Part shown: piece by piece, positions 26,394-35,584 of the stretch | Position numbering within the stretch: position 1 is the stretch's first letter | Layout of the letters: each line of letters opens with the position of its first letter | Assembly: GCA_963844865.1 (NCBI GenBank) | Contig: CAWJPY010000006.1 | Coordinates: 310,001 to 374,000 of the forward strand | Direction of reading: 5' to 3' | Length of the DNA stretch: 64,000 nt | Origin: CAWJPY01 sp963844865 | GTDB lineage: Bacteria > Acidobacteriota > Thermoanaerobaculia > Thermoanaerobaculales > Sulfomarinibacteraceae | Position numbers and translations under genes: made by a program | Notes under the pieces: model-generated | Seen by the model: only the letters and a program-made list of their open reading frames with translations | What the model was told of the DNA's origin: nothing | The model's database searches: none

Positions 26394-27236
26394 TCACCCC
26401 TTGATCCCGCTGGCCGCCACCCCGCGCACGAACCACCGCTGCAGGGCGAGGAAGAGCACCACCACCGGGGACACCATCATCACCCCGAAGGCCATGATGT
26501 CGCCCCACGCCAGGGGCGGCAGGGTGTGGAAGGTGGCGATGGCCAGGGGCAGGGGCCGCACCGCGGGCCCGGTGGTCTCAAGCAGGGGCCACAGGTACAT
26601 CCCCCAGGAGAGCAGGAGGGTGACGATGGCGACGCTGGCGAAGGCCGGGCGGGCGTTGGGCACGGCGATGGTGAGGAAGACACGCAGGGGACCGGCGCCG
26701 TCCACGCGGGCCGCCTCCTCCAGCTCCCGGGGCAGCTCCAAGAAGAAGCTGTAGAAGAGATAGATGGCCAGGGGGTTGGCCACGAAGGGCAGGATCTGCA
26801 CCAGGTAGTCGTTGCGCAGGCCCAGGGTGGTGAGCTGGAAGAAGAGGGGCACCGCGATGGCCTCGAAGGGCACCACCAGGATGGCCAGCACGGCCCCCAG
26901 GGCCAGCCGCCGGCCGCTGAAGGTCAGGCGGGCCAGTGCGTAGCCCGCGGCGGAGTTCACCACCAGGCCGCCGGCCACGATGCCCAGGTTGATGACGAGG
27001 GAGCTCAGCAGGTAGCGGGCGAAGGGCACCCGCGCGAAGACGGCCCGGTAGTTGTCCAGGCTGGCCTGGACGGGCACGAAACCGCGCCAGGTCCCCACCT
27101 CGGGCAGCACCTGGGCGTTGGGCTTGAGGCTCCCCACGACCATCAGAACCACCGGGGCCACGAACAGGGCCGCGGCGGCAGCCAGGGCGGCGTATGCAGC
27201 GGTCGTGCGCAGGACCCGGCGGGCGCGGAGCGTCAT
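26394..27236 (-). CDS. carbohydrate ABC transporter permease (MalG type)
   Basis: A 280-residue permease with six membrane helices. The cytoplasmic EAA loop reads E-A-A-R-V-D-G-A-G-P and contacts the ATPase. The N-terminal V-V-L-M-V-V-G-S-L-K-P segment is typical of CUT1 MalG-type subunits. Its ATG shares one base with the stop of the MalF-type gene (TGATG), so the two are translationally coupled. Confidence 0.93.
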   Translation of the reverse strand: MTLRARRVLRTTAAYAALAAAAALFVAPVVLMVVGSLKPNAQVLPEVGTWRGFVPVQASLDNYRAVFARVPFARYLLSSLVINLGIVAGGLVVNSAAGYALARLTFSGRRLALGAVLAILVVPFEAIAVPLFFQLTTLGLRNDYLVQILPFVANPLAIYLFYSFFLELPRELEEAARVDGAGPLRVFLTIAVPNARPAFASVAIVTLLLSWGMYLWPLLETTGPAVRPLPLAIATFHTLPPLAWGDIMAFGVMMVSPVVVLFLALQRWFVRGVAASGIKG

Positions 27237-28126
27237 CAGGCGGCCTCCCGGTGCCGCAGGAGTCGCCGCTCAAGCACGGTGACGAGGAGGACCACCAGGA
27301 AGAAGAGCACGGTCATGGCGGCGCCCCGCCCCACCTCGGCCCGATCGAAGGCCGTCCGCACCGCCTCGTAGATGACGGTGGTGGAGGCGTTCTCCGGGCC
27401 GCCCCGGGTCATGATCCGGACCTGGTCGAAGACCCGGAAGGAGAGGATGGAGGTCACCACCACGACGAACACCAGGGGGTTGCGGAGCTGGGGCAGGGTC
27501 ACGTGCCGGAAGCGCTGCCAGGCGCCGGCCCCGTCGATCCTCGCCGCCTCGTCCAGGTCCTCGCGCAGACCCTGCAGGCCGGCCAGGAGCACCACCATCT
27601 GGAAGCCGGTGCCCTGCCACACCGAGGTGAGGATGACGGCCGGCAGGGCGAGGACGCGGTCGTGCAGGAAGTCGTGGGGCTGCCAGGCGCCGAAGGTGAG
27701 GGCGGAGAGCACGGCGTTCATCGTCCCCTGGGGCCCCGGCGCGTAGATGGCGATCCACACCACCGCCACCAGGGAGAGGGGGAACACCACGGGGAGGAAG
27801 AGGAGGGTGCGGAAGACCGCCACCCCGCGCAGGCGCTGGTTGACCAACAGGGCCAGTCCCAGGGCGAGGGCGGTCTGCAGGGGGACCGCCACCAGTGCGA
27901 ACAGGGCGTTGTTGAGGAGCGCGCGCTGGAAGACCGCATCCGTGACGACCCGCGCGTACTGCGAGAACCAGACCATCTCCACGGGCATGGGGGAGGCGAG
28001 CTGGAGGTTGGTCAGGGACAGCCAGACCGCGAGCAGGAAGGGGACCGCCACGAAGAGGCCGAGGCCGATCAGGGCCGGGGCCACGAGCAGCCAGGCGGTG
28101 CGGCTCTCCCCGGCGAGGGGCCTCAT
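27236..28126 (-). CDS. carbohydrate ABC transporter permease (MalF type)
   Basis: A 296-residue permease with six membrane helices. The EAA loop is E-A-A-R-I-D-G-A-G-A-W, and the first helix A-W-L-L-V-A-P-A-L-I-G-L is typical of MalF/UgpA subunits. The ATG at 28126 overlaps the stop of the binding-protein gene by 4 bases (ATGA) and fixes the start; GGGAGG lies upstream. It pairs with the MalG-type permease that follows. Confidence 0.93.
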   Translation of the reverse strand: MRPLAGESRTAWLLVAPALIGLGLFVAVPFLLAVWLSLTNLQLASPMPVEMVWFSQYARVVTDAVFQRALLNNALFALVAVPLQTALALGLALLVNQRLRGVAVFRTLLFLPVVFPLSLVAVVWIAIYAPGPQGTMNAVLSALTFGAWQPHDFLHDRVLALPAVILTSVWQGTGFQMVVLLAGLQGLREDLDEAARIDGAGAWQRFRHVTLPQLRNPLVFVVVVTSILSFRVFDQVRIMTRGGPENASTTVIYEAVRTAFDRAEVGRGAAMTVLFFLVVLLVTVLERRLLRHREAA

Positions 28127-29445
28127 CCCCGACCTCCCTCCCCGGGCGGCGGGTAGGGGTAGCCGCGGTTGGCGGCCACGTTGCGGTCGATGGCGCGGGC
28201 CGCCCGCTGCAGGCTGGCCTCGACATCGGTCCCGTCCCGGATGTTGCGGAAGGACTGGGCGAACTCGGAGGAGATGACGGGGTAGGCAGGGGTGCGGGGC
28301 CGCGGCCGCGCCCACGGCCCTTCGAGCTGCACCACGTACAGGCGCAGGGGCCCGCCCGGGGCGAAGCGGGAGCTGCGCGCCACGGCGGTCCGGCGGGCGG
28401 GGACGGCACCGTTGGCGTCGGTCATGCGCAGGATCTCGGCGGGCTCCAGGAGGAGCTCGAGGAAGGCGACGGCGGCCTCGGGGCGCCGGCAGCGCCGGGT
28501 GACGGTCCAGCACCACGAGCCCTCGTCGGTGCGGCTGCCGTGGCCGAAGTCGGGCAAGGGCAGCAGGGCGAGGTCCCCGTCCGCGGCCGCGCGGTAGCGC
28601 TCGTACTCCCAGTGTCCCACCCAGGACAGGGCCACCCGGCCGGAGGTGAAGGCGGCGTCGTCCACGTTGGGGTCCACCAGGCCGGAGACGATCCAGCCCT
28701 GCACCACACCCAGCGCGCTCACCGCCGCCGGTCCGTCCAGGACGCCAGCGGCGCGGAGGGTGGAGCGGTCGATGAGACCCGCCCCCGCGGACCACAGCAC
28801 GGGAACGAAGCCGTAGGTCAGCCACTCGTTGCCGTAGTTGAGCTTGAGGTCCAGAACCTCCCCGTCGGGGTCCTTCGCGGCCAGTCGGCTCAGGATGGAG
28901 GTCATCTCGGCCGCGGTCCAGGCGTCCTCGGGACGGGTCGGGATGCGCGCCCCCACCGCCTCGAGGCGGCTGCGCCTGGCAAACAGGCCCAGCCCCGAGT
29001 CGTAGGCGCCCACCGCCCACAGCCTCCGTTCGTAGGTCCCCTGGGCCACGATGGAGGGCAGCAGGTCCCCCTGGAGATCGGCGGGGAGCAGATCGCCGAT
29101 GGGTCGCAGGCTCCCCTGCCAGGCAGAGCGGGCCACGTAGGGGCCGTCCAGCTCGAGCACGTCGGGAAGATCGCCGGCGGCGGTGGCGGCCTGGACCTGC
29201 CCGTTGTAGGAGCCCTCGGGGATCAGGGTCAGCTGCACCGCCAGGTCCGGGTGCTCCCCCTGGAAGCGGCGGACCTGGGCCTCCAGCACCCGCCGTTCCG
29301 CCGCCCGGCCGGCGTGAGCCCAGATCTCCAACCCCGGCGCGGCACCCCCGCCGCAGCCCGTGGCCGCCGTCAGGGCGAGGCCGAGAGCCAGCGCACCGGC
29401 CCCCGAGGGCCCCGCACCGAGCCGTGTCCTGTGCGCGCGCACCAT
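28123..29445 (-). CDS. extracellular sugar-binding lipoprotein of the ABC importer
   Basis: A 440-residue family 1 solute-binding protein. The N-terminus has a basic segment, a hydrophobic core and a lipobox A-T-G-C, so it is predicted to be a lipoprotein facing the periplasm. Conserved features include L-E-I-W-A-H near the start, D-L-P-D-V in the hinge and T-S-G-R-V-A-L-S-W-V-G in the second lobe. It delivers the sugar to the permease pair. The ATG at 29445 is chosen because the lipobox then falls at the usual distance. It is the first gene of the importer operon; a repeat-filled spacer of about 800 bases lies upstream, so its promoter is probably within the first 100-150 bases. Confidence 0.9.
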   Translation of the reverse strand: MVRAHRTRLGAGPSGAGALALGLALTAATGCGGGAAPGLEIWAHAGRAAERRVLEAQVRRFQGEHPDLAVQLTLIPEGSYNGQVQAATAAGDLPDVLELDGPYVARSAWQGSLRPIGDLLPADLQGDLLPSIVAQGTYERRLWAVGAYDSGLGLFARRSRLEAVGARIPTRPEDAWTAAEMTSILSRLAAKDPDGEVLDLKLNYGNEWLTYGFVPVLWSAGAGLIDRSTLRAAGVLDGPAAVSALGVVQGWIVSGLVDPNVDDAAFTSGRVALSWVGHWEYERYRAAADGDLALLPLPDFGHGSRTDEGSWCWTVTRRCRRPEAAVAFLELLLEPAEILRMTDANGAVPARRTAVARSSRFAPGGPLRLYVVQLEGPWARPRPRTPAYPVISSEFAQSFRNIRDGTDVEASLQRAARAIDRNVAANRGYPYPPPGEGGRG

Positions 29446-29643
29446 GGCTGAGGGGTGCAACGTGCCCGCCCCGCCGGAGCTTCCGTGACGCCGGCGGCAG
29501 CGATCGGCGACAGCGATCGGCGGTCTCGCTGACACCCACTCGTGCTGGCACGGTGAGCATGGGTACGGCCCTTCGGGGCGGCGTCACTTGAAATGACAGA
29601 GGCAGAACGCTCTTGCCATCTCGAGGCCCCAGCACGGGCCAAC

Positions 29644-29951
29644 CTGTCATTTCGAGGAGCGAGTCCTCGAGCGAAGGATCCTCCGTCACTTCGTTCCCCA
29701 GGACAAGTCTGGGAGGGGGGCAGAGTCGCTGCTCCGGCTTTGTCCCCCGCCCAGATCCCTCAGTCGCAAGCTCCTTCGGGATGACAGTGTGGAATATGTC
29801 ATTGGGAGCGAGGAACTCGCCGTCCTCGGCGCACGACGAACCGAACCATCCCCCGACGGCACGCGGAACGCCTCCCGAGGAACGGATCTGGTTCTCTCGG
29901 GGGATCTTTCGACTCGCGCCGGCGGACCTCCGCTCGCTCAAGATGACAAGG
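29644..29951. repeat. cluster of GTCATTCTGAGCG-type inverted repeats
   Basis: An arm beginning CCTGTCATTTCGAGGAG (29643-29706) faces an inverted arm ending CTTCGGGATGACAG (about 29750-29785). A third arm at 29886-29951, read on the minus strand, closely matches the arm at 42672-42735: both contain TCCGCCGG, GCGAGTCGAA and ATCCCCCGAGAGAACCA. These are dispersed, non-coding foldback repeats. Confidence 0.75.
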
Positions 29952-30117
29952 CGTAGGGGCGGCCGACCTTCTCCGAACGGCTCCGTGTCATTCCATGCGG
30001 CACCGTCCCGGCGGGGTGTACGAATGCTCAGGATGACGGATGGATCGGGGCGCCCCGCCGGCTCTGGACGGCCTCGGGTGATGCCACACGGCACGGGCAC
30101 TGAACGCCGTTGCCGTC

Positions 30118-30240
30118 CACTGCCGCTGGGCGCGGTCGCTGATCGCTGCCGCTGCTCGCGGTCGCTGATCACTGCCGCGGTCGCTGATCACTGCCGCGGT
30201 CGCCGACGCTGTCGACTGCCGTTGGTCGCTGATCGCTGAC
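30118..30240. repeat. tandem of a 19-base unit GGTCGCTGATCACTGCCGC
   Basis: The unit GGTCGCTGATCACTGCCGC occurs at least twice exactly and several more times with substitutions (GATCGCTGCCGC, GTCGACTGCCG). It abuts the 3' end of the TPR gene. Confidence 0.8.
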
Positions 30241-30257
30241 GCGGACGGGGTGGGGGA

Positions 30258-31997
30258 TCAGGAGGAGCCGGCGAGGAGGGCGCGGGTCCGGGCGAGACCG
30301 TTCCGGGCCAGGTCGAGGGCGGGGTCCAGGCCCAGGGCGCGCTCATAGGCCGCCACCGCCTCCTCGAGGTCGCCCAGCTCGCGCAGGTTGGCCGCCAGGT
30401 TGGACCAGTCGATGGCCGATCGGGGGTCGATGGCGAGGGCGCGTCGGAAGCTGGCCACGGCGGCGGCGTGGTCGCCGGCGAGGTAGTGGCAGAACCCCAG
30501 CAGGTTATGGACGGCCAGCTCGTCGCTGGCCTCAGCCACCGGCGCCAGAACCGCGATGGCCTCCGGCAGACGGCCCAGCTCCTTGAGGCAGGTGGCCAGC
30601 CAGAGCCGCACCCGCTCCTCGTCATCGGCCTCCGGGCCCAGGGCGAGGGCCGCCTCCAGGTCGGGCAGGGCCGCCTCGGGGTCGCCGAGCTGGAGCCGGC
30701 AGAACCCGGCGAGGAAGCGCAGGGTCGCCTCGCGGCCGGCTCCCGTCGCCCGCTCGAGGTGCGGCAGTGCCTCGGCGTGCTCGCCCAGGTTGACGTGGGC
30801 CAGGGCCATGGCCAGGTGGACATCGGCCCGCGGCACGGCGGGGGAGGACGACGCCAGCGCCTCGGCGAAGCGCTCCAGGGCCTCGATCTCGTCCCGCCAC
30901 GCCATCTGGGCGCGGCCCCGCTGGTAGGCCACCAGCCCGCCATCGGCGCCGGCGGCGGCGGCGGCCACCAGGGCATCCTCGGCGGACGGAGGACGGCCGC
31001 ACTCCAGCTCGCAGATGCCCTGCAGGAGCGCGGCGGTTGCACGCTCGGCATCGCTGCCCGCCAGAGAGCGGGCGGCCGCGGCGAGACCCGCGGCCGCCTC
31101 ATACTCGGCGCGGCCGGCCAGCTCCACCGCCAGCTCCTGCGCCAGGGTGCGCCCCTCCGAGCGGCGGCCGTTGACCTCCAGGTCGGGGAGGGCGCCCAGG
31201 AGCGACGCCGCCATGCACGAGCTGCACTCGGCGATCGGCAGCTCCGGCAGGTCGACCGGAATGTCGGTCAGACGGGTCCCGGAGAGGCCGTCCTCCCACG
31301 CCCGCAGGCAGCCGTGGGCGCGGCCCGCCACCGGGTCCACCACCAGGTGCCGCACGCAGGGCCCGAGCAAGCCACCCGACCCACCTTCGGCCCGCTCCAG
31401 CAGGCTGTCCACGACGTGGTGCTCCCGCAACCTGCCCAGGATGCCGCTCACCCGGTCCGCGGTCGGTGGTGCGATGACCCGCATGCCCCGGGCCACGGCG
31501 TCGGCGGCGACATCCGCTGCGGCTCCACCGACGAGGAGGCTCGAGGTGGCCAGGCGAGTCGCGAGGGCTTCTGCCACCTCGAGGAGTCGCTCCGGCGACA
31601 CGCCCGCTCCGGCGGCCAGGAGCGGCCGCAGCGCCAGCCGCGACTCGGTCTGCTCGGCGAACGCCTCGGTCTCGAAGGGCGTCACCGGCTCGAGCACGCG
31701 CTGCCGCCACCGGGGGTCCTCGGTGGCGTTCAGGGACACCTCGATCACGGGATGCAGCACGAGGCGGGCGAAGCTGGTGGCGACCAGGTGCTCGGTGATC
31801 TCCTCCAGCAACAGCCGCCAGGCGGAGGAGTGGGGGACGGCGCGGGGCCACACCGGCACCACGTGGGCTCGCCAGTCCAGGGCGGGCAGCCGGGCGCCCA
31901 GCCACGCGACCGCGGCCGCGAGCTCGGCCTCGCCGCCGGGGGCGAGGAAGACCCACTGCGGCGGGCGATCCAGAGGGGCGAGCTCGGGGGCGATCAT
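30258..31997 (-). CDS. TPR protein with N-terminal SPASM-like cysteine segment
   Basis: A 579-residue protein. The C-terminal half (about 300-575) is a row of tetratricopeptide repeats (for example A-I-D-W-S-N-L-A-A-N-L-R-E-L-G-D-L-E-E-A-V). The N-terminal half is not TPR: at about 210-265 it has a cysteine pattern ending in C-S-S-C, with V-D-P-V-A-G and G-C-L-R-A-W-E-D between, resembling the SPASM segment of radical SAM maturases, but no CxxxCxxC motif. The ATG at 31997 overlaps the stop of the radical SAM gene by 4 bases, so the two are made together. A likely reading is a partner that helps the radical SAM enzyme bind its substrate; the product is unknown. Confidence 0.8.
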   Translation of the reverse strand: MIAPELAPLDRPPQWVFLAPGGEAELAAAVAWLGARLPALDWRAHVVPVWPRAVPHSSAWRLLLEEITEHLVATSFARLVLHPVIEVSLNATEDPRWRQRVLEPVTPFETEAFAEQTESRLALRPLLAAGAGVSPERLLEVAEALATRLATSSLLVGGAAADVAADAVARGMRVIAPPTADRVSGILGRLREHHVVDSLLERAEGGSGGLLGPCVRHLVVDPVAGRAHGCLRAWEDGLSGTRLTDIPVDLPELPIAECSSCMAASLLGALPDLEVNGRRSEGRTLAQELAVELAGRAEYEAAAGLAAAARSLAGSDAERATAALLQGICELECGRPPSAEDALVAAAAAGADGGLVAYQRGRAQMAWRDEIEALERFAEALASSSPAVPRADVHLAMALAHVNLGEHAEALPHLERATGAGREATLRFLAGFCRLQLGDPEAALPDLEAALALGPEADDEERVRLWLATCLKELGRLPEAIAVLAPVAEASDELAVHNLLGFCHYLAGDHAAAVASFRRALAIDPRSAIDWSNLAANLRELGDLEEAVAAYERALGLDPALDLARNGLARTRALLAGSS

Positions 31998-33286
31998 GAC
32001 ACCACCCGACGGGCGCCGTCTGCGGAGGCGTCCCGCCACGCGCCGCGCACGCGGGCGATGTCGGCGCGGGACATCCACTCGGTCTCGAACTCGGTGCCGA
32101 TGGAGAGGTAGGGGGGCAGGCGCTCGCGGAGGGGGCGGAGGCCCAGCTCGTGGTGGCGGCGGGTGACCTCGGAGCCGAAGTAGAGCTGGAGCTGCTGGGC
32201 GTTGGAGTTGCCGCGGATGGCCACCCCGCAGGCGCGCACGAACTCCAGCGTCGCCAGAGCGTCGGACATGCGCTCCCCGGGCAGGGCGTACTGGGAGAAG
32301 AGCTCGACGTCGATGCCGGCGTCCAGCGCCAGGCGGGCGGCGGCGCGCACCCGGGCCGGGTCCGAACCCTTGCCCAGGCCCTCCAGGACCGCGGGCGAGG
32401 CGCTCTCCAGGCCCAGGGCCACCCGCTCCACGCCGGCCCGCCGCATGAGGCCGACCAGAGACGGATCCAGCAGCTCGGCCCGCACCTCGACCCACATCTT
32501 CACCCCGAGGTCGCGGGAGGCGACGCCATCGAGCAGCCGCACCAGGCGCGGTCTGGAGCCGCCGAAGTTGGGGTCGGCGAACCACAGCCGGCCGTTGCCG
32601 CGCCGCGCCACCCACGCGATCTCCTCCAGGACCCGTTCCAAAGAGTGGGAGCGCATGCTCCCGTGGCAGGTGGCCGGGGTGAGGCAGAACACGCAGTGGT
32701 GGGGGCACCCCCGGGAGGTGAGGAGGACGGACTCCGCCCACCGGGCGGGATCGAGCACACCATCCAGCCACGGCGACGGGTGGACGTCCAGGTCCTCCGG
32801 CGGCAGCGGGGAGGGCCCGGTGACGCAGGAGCCGTCCGGCCGGCGCGAGGTGACACCGGGCACGGCTTCCTCGGTGGGGTCAAAGGACCCGGCGGCCAGG
32901 GCATCCGCCAAAGCGCACACGGCCAGCTCGCCCTCGCCGCGGCTCAAGAAGTCCACCTCCGGGAGCGCGGCGAGGGCCGCCTCGGGCAGGAACATCCCCT
33001 GGGGCCCGCCCAGCACGACCCGGCAGCCGGGCGCCGCCTCCTTGGCCAGGCGGGCCAGGGCGCGCACCTCGAGCATGTTGCGCTGGTGGGCGGCGAAGCC
33101 CACCAGGCCCGGCCGCCACTCCCGGAGACGGGCGGCCAGGACGCGGGGGCTGAAGGCCGTGTCGGCGCCCAGCGCGAGGATGTGAGGGGCGTGGCCGGCG
33201 ACCCTCAGCGCCGCCGCCAGGTACCCCAGTGAGATGGGGGTCACCGCCGGGGCGAAGGGGTTGCAGTCGACGAGCAGGACGCGCAC
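31994..33286 (-). CDS. B12-binding domain radical SAM protein
   Basis: A 430-residue protein. The N-terminal Rossmann-like domain (about 1-140; V-L-L-V-D-C-N-P, G-Y-L-A-A-A-L) resembles the cobalamin-binding domain of class B radical SAM enzymes, though the D-x-H-x-x-G motif is not evident. The radical SAM core has C-P-H-H-C-V-F-C (about 190-200), binding the 4Fe-4S cluster that cleaves S-adenosylmethionine. Related enzymes methylate or rearrange unactivated carbons in lipids, tetrapyrroles or peptides. It starts at a GTG and is coupled to the TPR gene downstream. The substrate cannot be named from context. Confidence 0.88.
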   Translation of the reverse strand: MRVLLVDCNPFAPAVTPISLGYLAAALRVAGHAPHILALGADTAFSPRVLAARLREWRPGLVGFAAHQRNMLEVRALARLAKEAAPGCRVVLGGPQGMFLPEAALAALPEVDFLSRGEGELAVCALADALAAGSFDPTEEAVPGVTSRRPDGSCVTGPSPLPPEDLDVHPSPWLDGVLDPARWAESVLLTSRGCPHHCVFCLTPATCHGSMRSHSLERVLEEIAWVARRGNGRLWFADPNFGGSRPRLVRLLDGVASRDLGVKMWVEVRAELLDPSLVGLMRRAGVERVALGLESASPAVLEGLGKGSDPARVRAAARLALDAGIDVELFSQYALPGERMSDALATLEFVRACGVAIRGNSNAQQLQLYFGSEVTRRHHELGLRPLRERLPPYLSIGTEFETEWMSRADIARVRGAWRDASADGARRVVS

Positions 33287-33336
33287 GGCACGAGCCTACG
33301 CCATCCCCGAGCGCGACGCGAACCCACCGGGCCCCG

Positions 33337-34089
33337 TCACTGCACGGAGAAGGTCACGGTCACCAGGTAGTACACCGCCACGGGCTTGCCCTCGAGCGTC
33401 GCCGGGCGGAAGCGCCACTGGCGGACGGCCTCCACCGCCGACTCGGTGAGGCCCGAGGGCAGCCCCTTGAGGACCCGCACGTTGCTCACCTTGCCGGAGG
33501 TGTCGATGATGGTCTGCAGGATCACGACCCCCTGCACGCGCCCTTCCCTGGCCTCTTCCGGGTACACGGGATCGGCGGCGAAGACGCGCTCCGGGGCCTT
33601 GATGGCGCCGCCGATCTGGTAGGGACCGCTACCCATCCCCGGCGGCCCGTCCGGAACACCCAGCACGTCGGCCATCCCGGCGGCCGGGACCTGGGCGTCG
33701 ACGCCCTCCCCCTCCACCGCCTCGTCATACACGGGCTCGGGGTCGAGGGGCGTGGGGTCGGGGATGGGGATCCGCTTCGCCTTGGACCGCGCCGGCGCGC
33801 GCTGCACCTGCCGCGCCGGGGGCGGCTGGAAGGTGATGCGCTGCAGCCGGTAGACCCTGGTCTGGCCGCCCCCGCCCATGTGGTAGACCTTTCCCTTCAG
33901 CTCGGGGAAGGTGACGATGAACAGCACCACGTGGAAGAGGACCCCGGCCGCGATGGCCAGCCGCCACGAGCGGCGCTCGGCCCGCCGATCGGCCGCGGCC
34001 TGCTCGAGCAACGCCGGAGACAGCGCGTTGTAGCCGCGGCTCCAGCGGTTGTCTCGCTTCTCCAGCAACCGATCTCGTGCGATCTCCAT
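33337..34089 (-). CDS. tonB: energy transducer TonB
   Basis: A 250-residue protein. A cytoplasmic N-terminus of about 45 residues is longer than usual and is followed by one anchor helix (A-G-V-L-F-H-V-V-L-F-I-V), a proline-rich periplasmic linker (Q-P-P-P-A-R) and a C-terminal TonB domain (about 165-250) with G-V-V-I-L-Q-T-I-I-D and V-R-Q-W-R-F-R-P-A. It couples proton-motive force to outer-membrane receptors together with ExbB/ExbD, which are not in this window. The ATG at 34089 has GAGG just upstream. Confidence 0.9.
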   Translation of the reverse strand: MEIARDRLLEKRDNRWSRGYNALSPALLEQAAADRRAERRSWRLAIAAGVLFHVVLFIVTFPELKGKVYHMGGGGQTRVYRLQRITFQPPPARQVQRAPARSKAKRIPIPDPTPLDPEPVYDEAVEGEGVDAQVPAAGMADVLGVPDGPPGMGSGPYQIGGAIKAPERVFAADPVYPEEAREGRVQGVVILQTIIDTSGKVSNVRVLKGLPSGLTESAVEAVRQWRFRPATLEGKPVAVYYLVTVTFSVQ

Positions 34090-34369
34090 GGTCCTCGCCG
34101 GGGGGACCGGACGGCCCGCCCCCTCCCACTGTACGTCACTGCCTCCCCGAACGTTACGCGGGGCCGTGACGACCACGCCGAGACGATGGGGCGGCCCCGG
34201 CCTGGGGCCCGGCCGGCCAGGATATCCGCACCGCCCGCAGGGCACAACCGGGTCGCGGCCACCGCCGCTCCTGGCCACTGGACGGCTCCTGACCGCCCAC
34301 GAGGTTCCATGGGGCCGCTGCGGGGGAACGCGGACGCCGGGCGTGGCGTTGGCCAAGAGGGAGGAGACC

Positions 34370-35380
34370 ATGGCCGTTCCCGACGAGATGACCGCGATGG
34401 TGCTGGACGAGCCCAACACGCCCCTCGTGCGGCGCCAGGTCCCCGTGCCCCACCCGGAGCCCACCCAGGTCCTGCTCAAGGTGAGAGCGTGCGGGGTCTG
34501 CCGCACCGACCTCCACCTGGTGGACGGGGAGCTGCCCGAGGGTCCGCTGCCCATCATCCCCGGCCACGAGATCGTGGGCGAGGTGGTGGCCCTGGGCAGC
34601 GAGGTCGATCGCTTCGAGAGGGGCGAGCGGGTCGGGGTGCCCTGGCTGGGCTGGACCTGCGGCCATTGCAGATACTGTCGGATGGGCCGGGAGAACCTGT
34701 GCGACAACGCCCGCTTCACCGGCTACACGGTCAACGGCGGCTATGCCCAGTACACGGTGGCCGACCAGCGCTACTGCTTCTCCATTCCGGAGAGCTTCGC
34801 CGACGCCCCGGCGGCGCCCCTCCTCTGCGCCGGCCTCATCGGCTACCGCTCCCTGAGGATGTGCGGAGACGAGGCCCGACGGGTGGGGCTGTACGGCTTC
34901 GGCGCCGCCGCCCACATCCTCGCCCAGATCCTGGTGCACCAGGACCGTGAGGTGTACGCCTTCAGCCGGCCCGGCGACGACGCCTCCCAGGCCTTCGCCC
35001 GTCGGCTGGGCGCCGTCTGGGCCGGGGGCTCGGACCAGCGGCCGCCTCAGGAGCTGGACGCCGCCATCATCTTCGCTCCCGTGGGCCCGCTGGTGCCGGC
35101 CGCCCTGCGGGCCGTCCGCAAGGGCGGGCGGGTGGTGTGCGGGGGGATCCACATGAGCGACATCCCCTCCTTCCCCTACGAGATCCTGTGGCAGGAGCGG
35201 GAGATCCGCTCGGTGGCCAACCTGGAGCGCAGGGACGGCGAGGAGCTGCTGGATATCGCTCCCCGGGTGCCGGTGAAGACCGAGGTGACCACCCTGCCCC
35301 TCGTAGAGGCCAACGAGGCCCTGCGCCGGCTGCGCGAGGGAGAGCTGGAGGGCGCCGCGGTGCTGGTCATGCCGGAGTGA
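34370..35380 (+). CDS. adh: zinc-dependent alcohol dehydrogenase
   Basis: A 336-residue medium-chain dehydrogenase. Catalytic zinc ligands are in C41-G-V-C44-R-T-D and G-H66-E, and the structural zinc site has C97, C100, C103 and C111. The NAD(P) site is G-L-Y-G-F-G-A-A-A. The A-C-G-V-C-R-T-D-L-H start and G-G-Y-A-Q-Y segment place it with AdhA-type enzymes that interconvert primary alcohols and aldehydes. GAGGAG precedes the ATG. It is divergent from tonB with a 280-base gap and appears monocistronic. Confidence 0.92.
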   Translation: MAVPDEMTAMVLDEPNTPLVRRQVPVPHPEPTQVLLKVRACGVCRTDLHLVDGELPEGPLPIIPGHEIVGEVVALGSEVDRFERGERVGVPWLGWTCGHCRYCRMGRENLCDNARFTGYTVNGGYAQYTVADQRYCFSIPESFADAPAAPLLCAGLIGYRSLRMCGDEARRVGLYGFGAAAHILAQILVHQDREVYAFSRPGDDASQAFARRLGAVWAGGSDQRPPQELDAAIIFAPVGPLVPAALRAVRKGGRVVCGGIHMSDIPSFPYEILWQEREIRSVANLERRDGEELLDIAPRVPVKTEVTTLPLVEANEALRRLREGELEGAAVLVMPE

Positions 35381-35584
35381 TCCGAGCGCGGCGGCAGCGG
35401 CGAAAACGCTCAGGCGCACAGACGCCCTCCCACCCGAGAACGTAACGCAAGGACGCAAAGGCGCGGAGACGCAAAGCCCCCGCCCACCCAGAGAGAAGGT
35501 GGAACGCAGAGGCCCCGCCCACCCGGCTCTCGAGCGACGATCGGCGACGGTCCGCTCACGCAGAACAGCGCTTGCCTCGGGCAT

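Larger units (their letters stand above)
29446..30257. other. 812-base spacer without genes, filled with repeats
   Basis: No credible gene is seen on either strand. The spacer contains an inverted copy of the GATCGCTGCCGC-type text (29484-29535), several arms of a GTCATTCTGAGCG-type repeat (29644-29951, and a shorter pair at 29987-30041) and a tandem of a 19-base unit (30118-30240). The upstream promoter of the sugar importer must lie near its left end. Confidence 0.7.

Noticed and set aside
29446..30257. Coding potential of long frames crossing this spacer on both strands
   Set aside because: They run through repeats, have no start signals, and their translations are basic, low-complexity sequences typical of shadow frames in GC-rich DNA.
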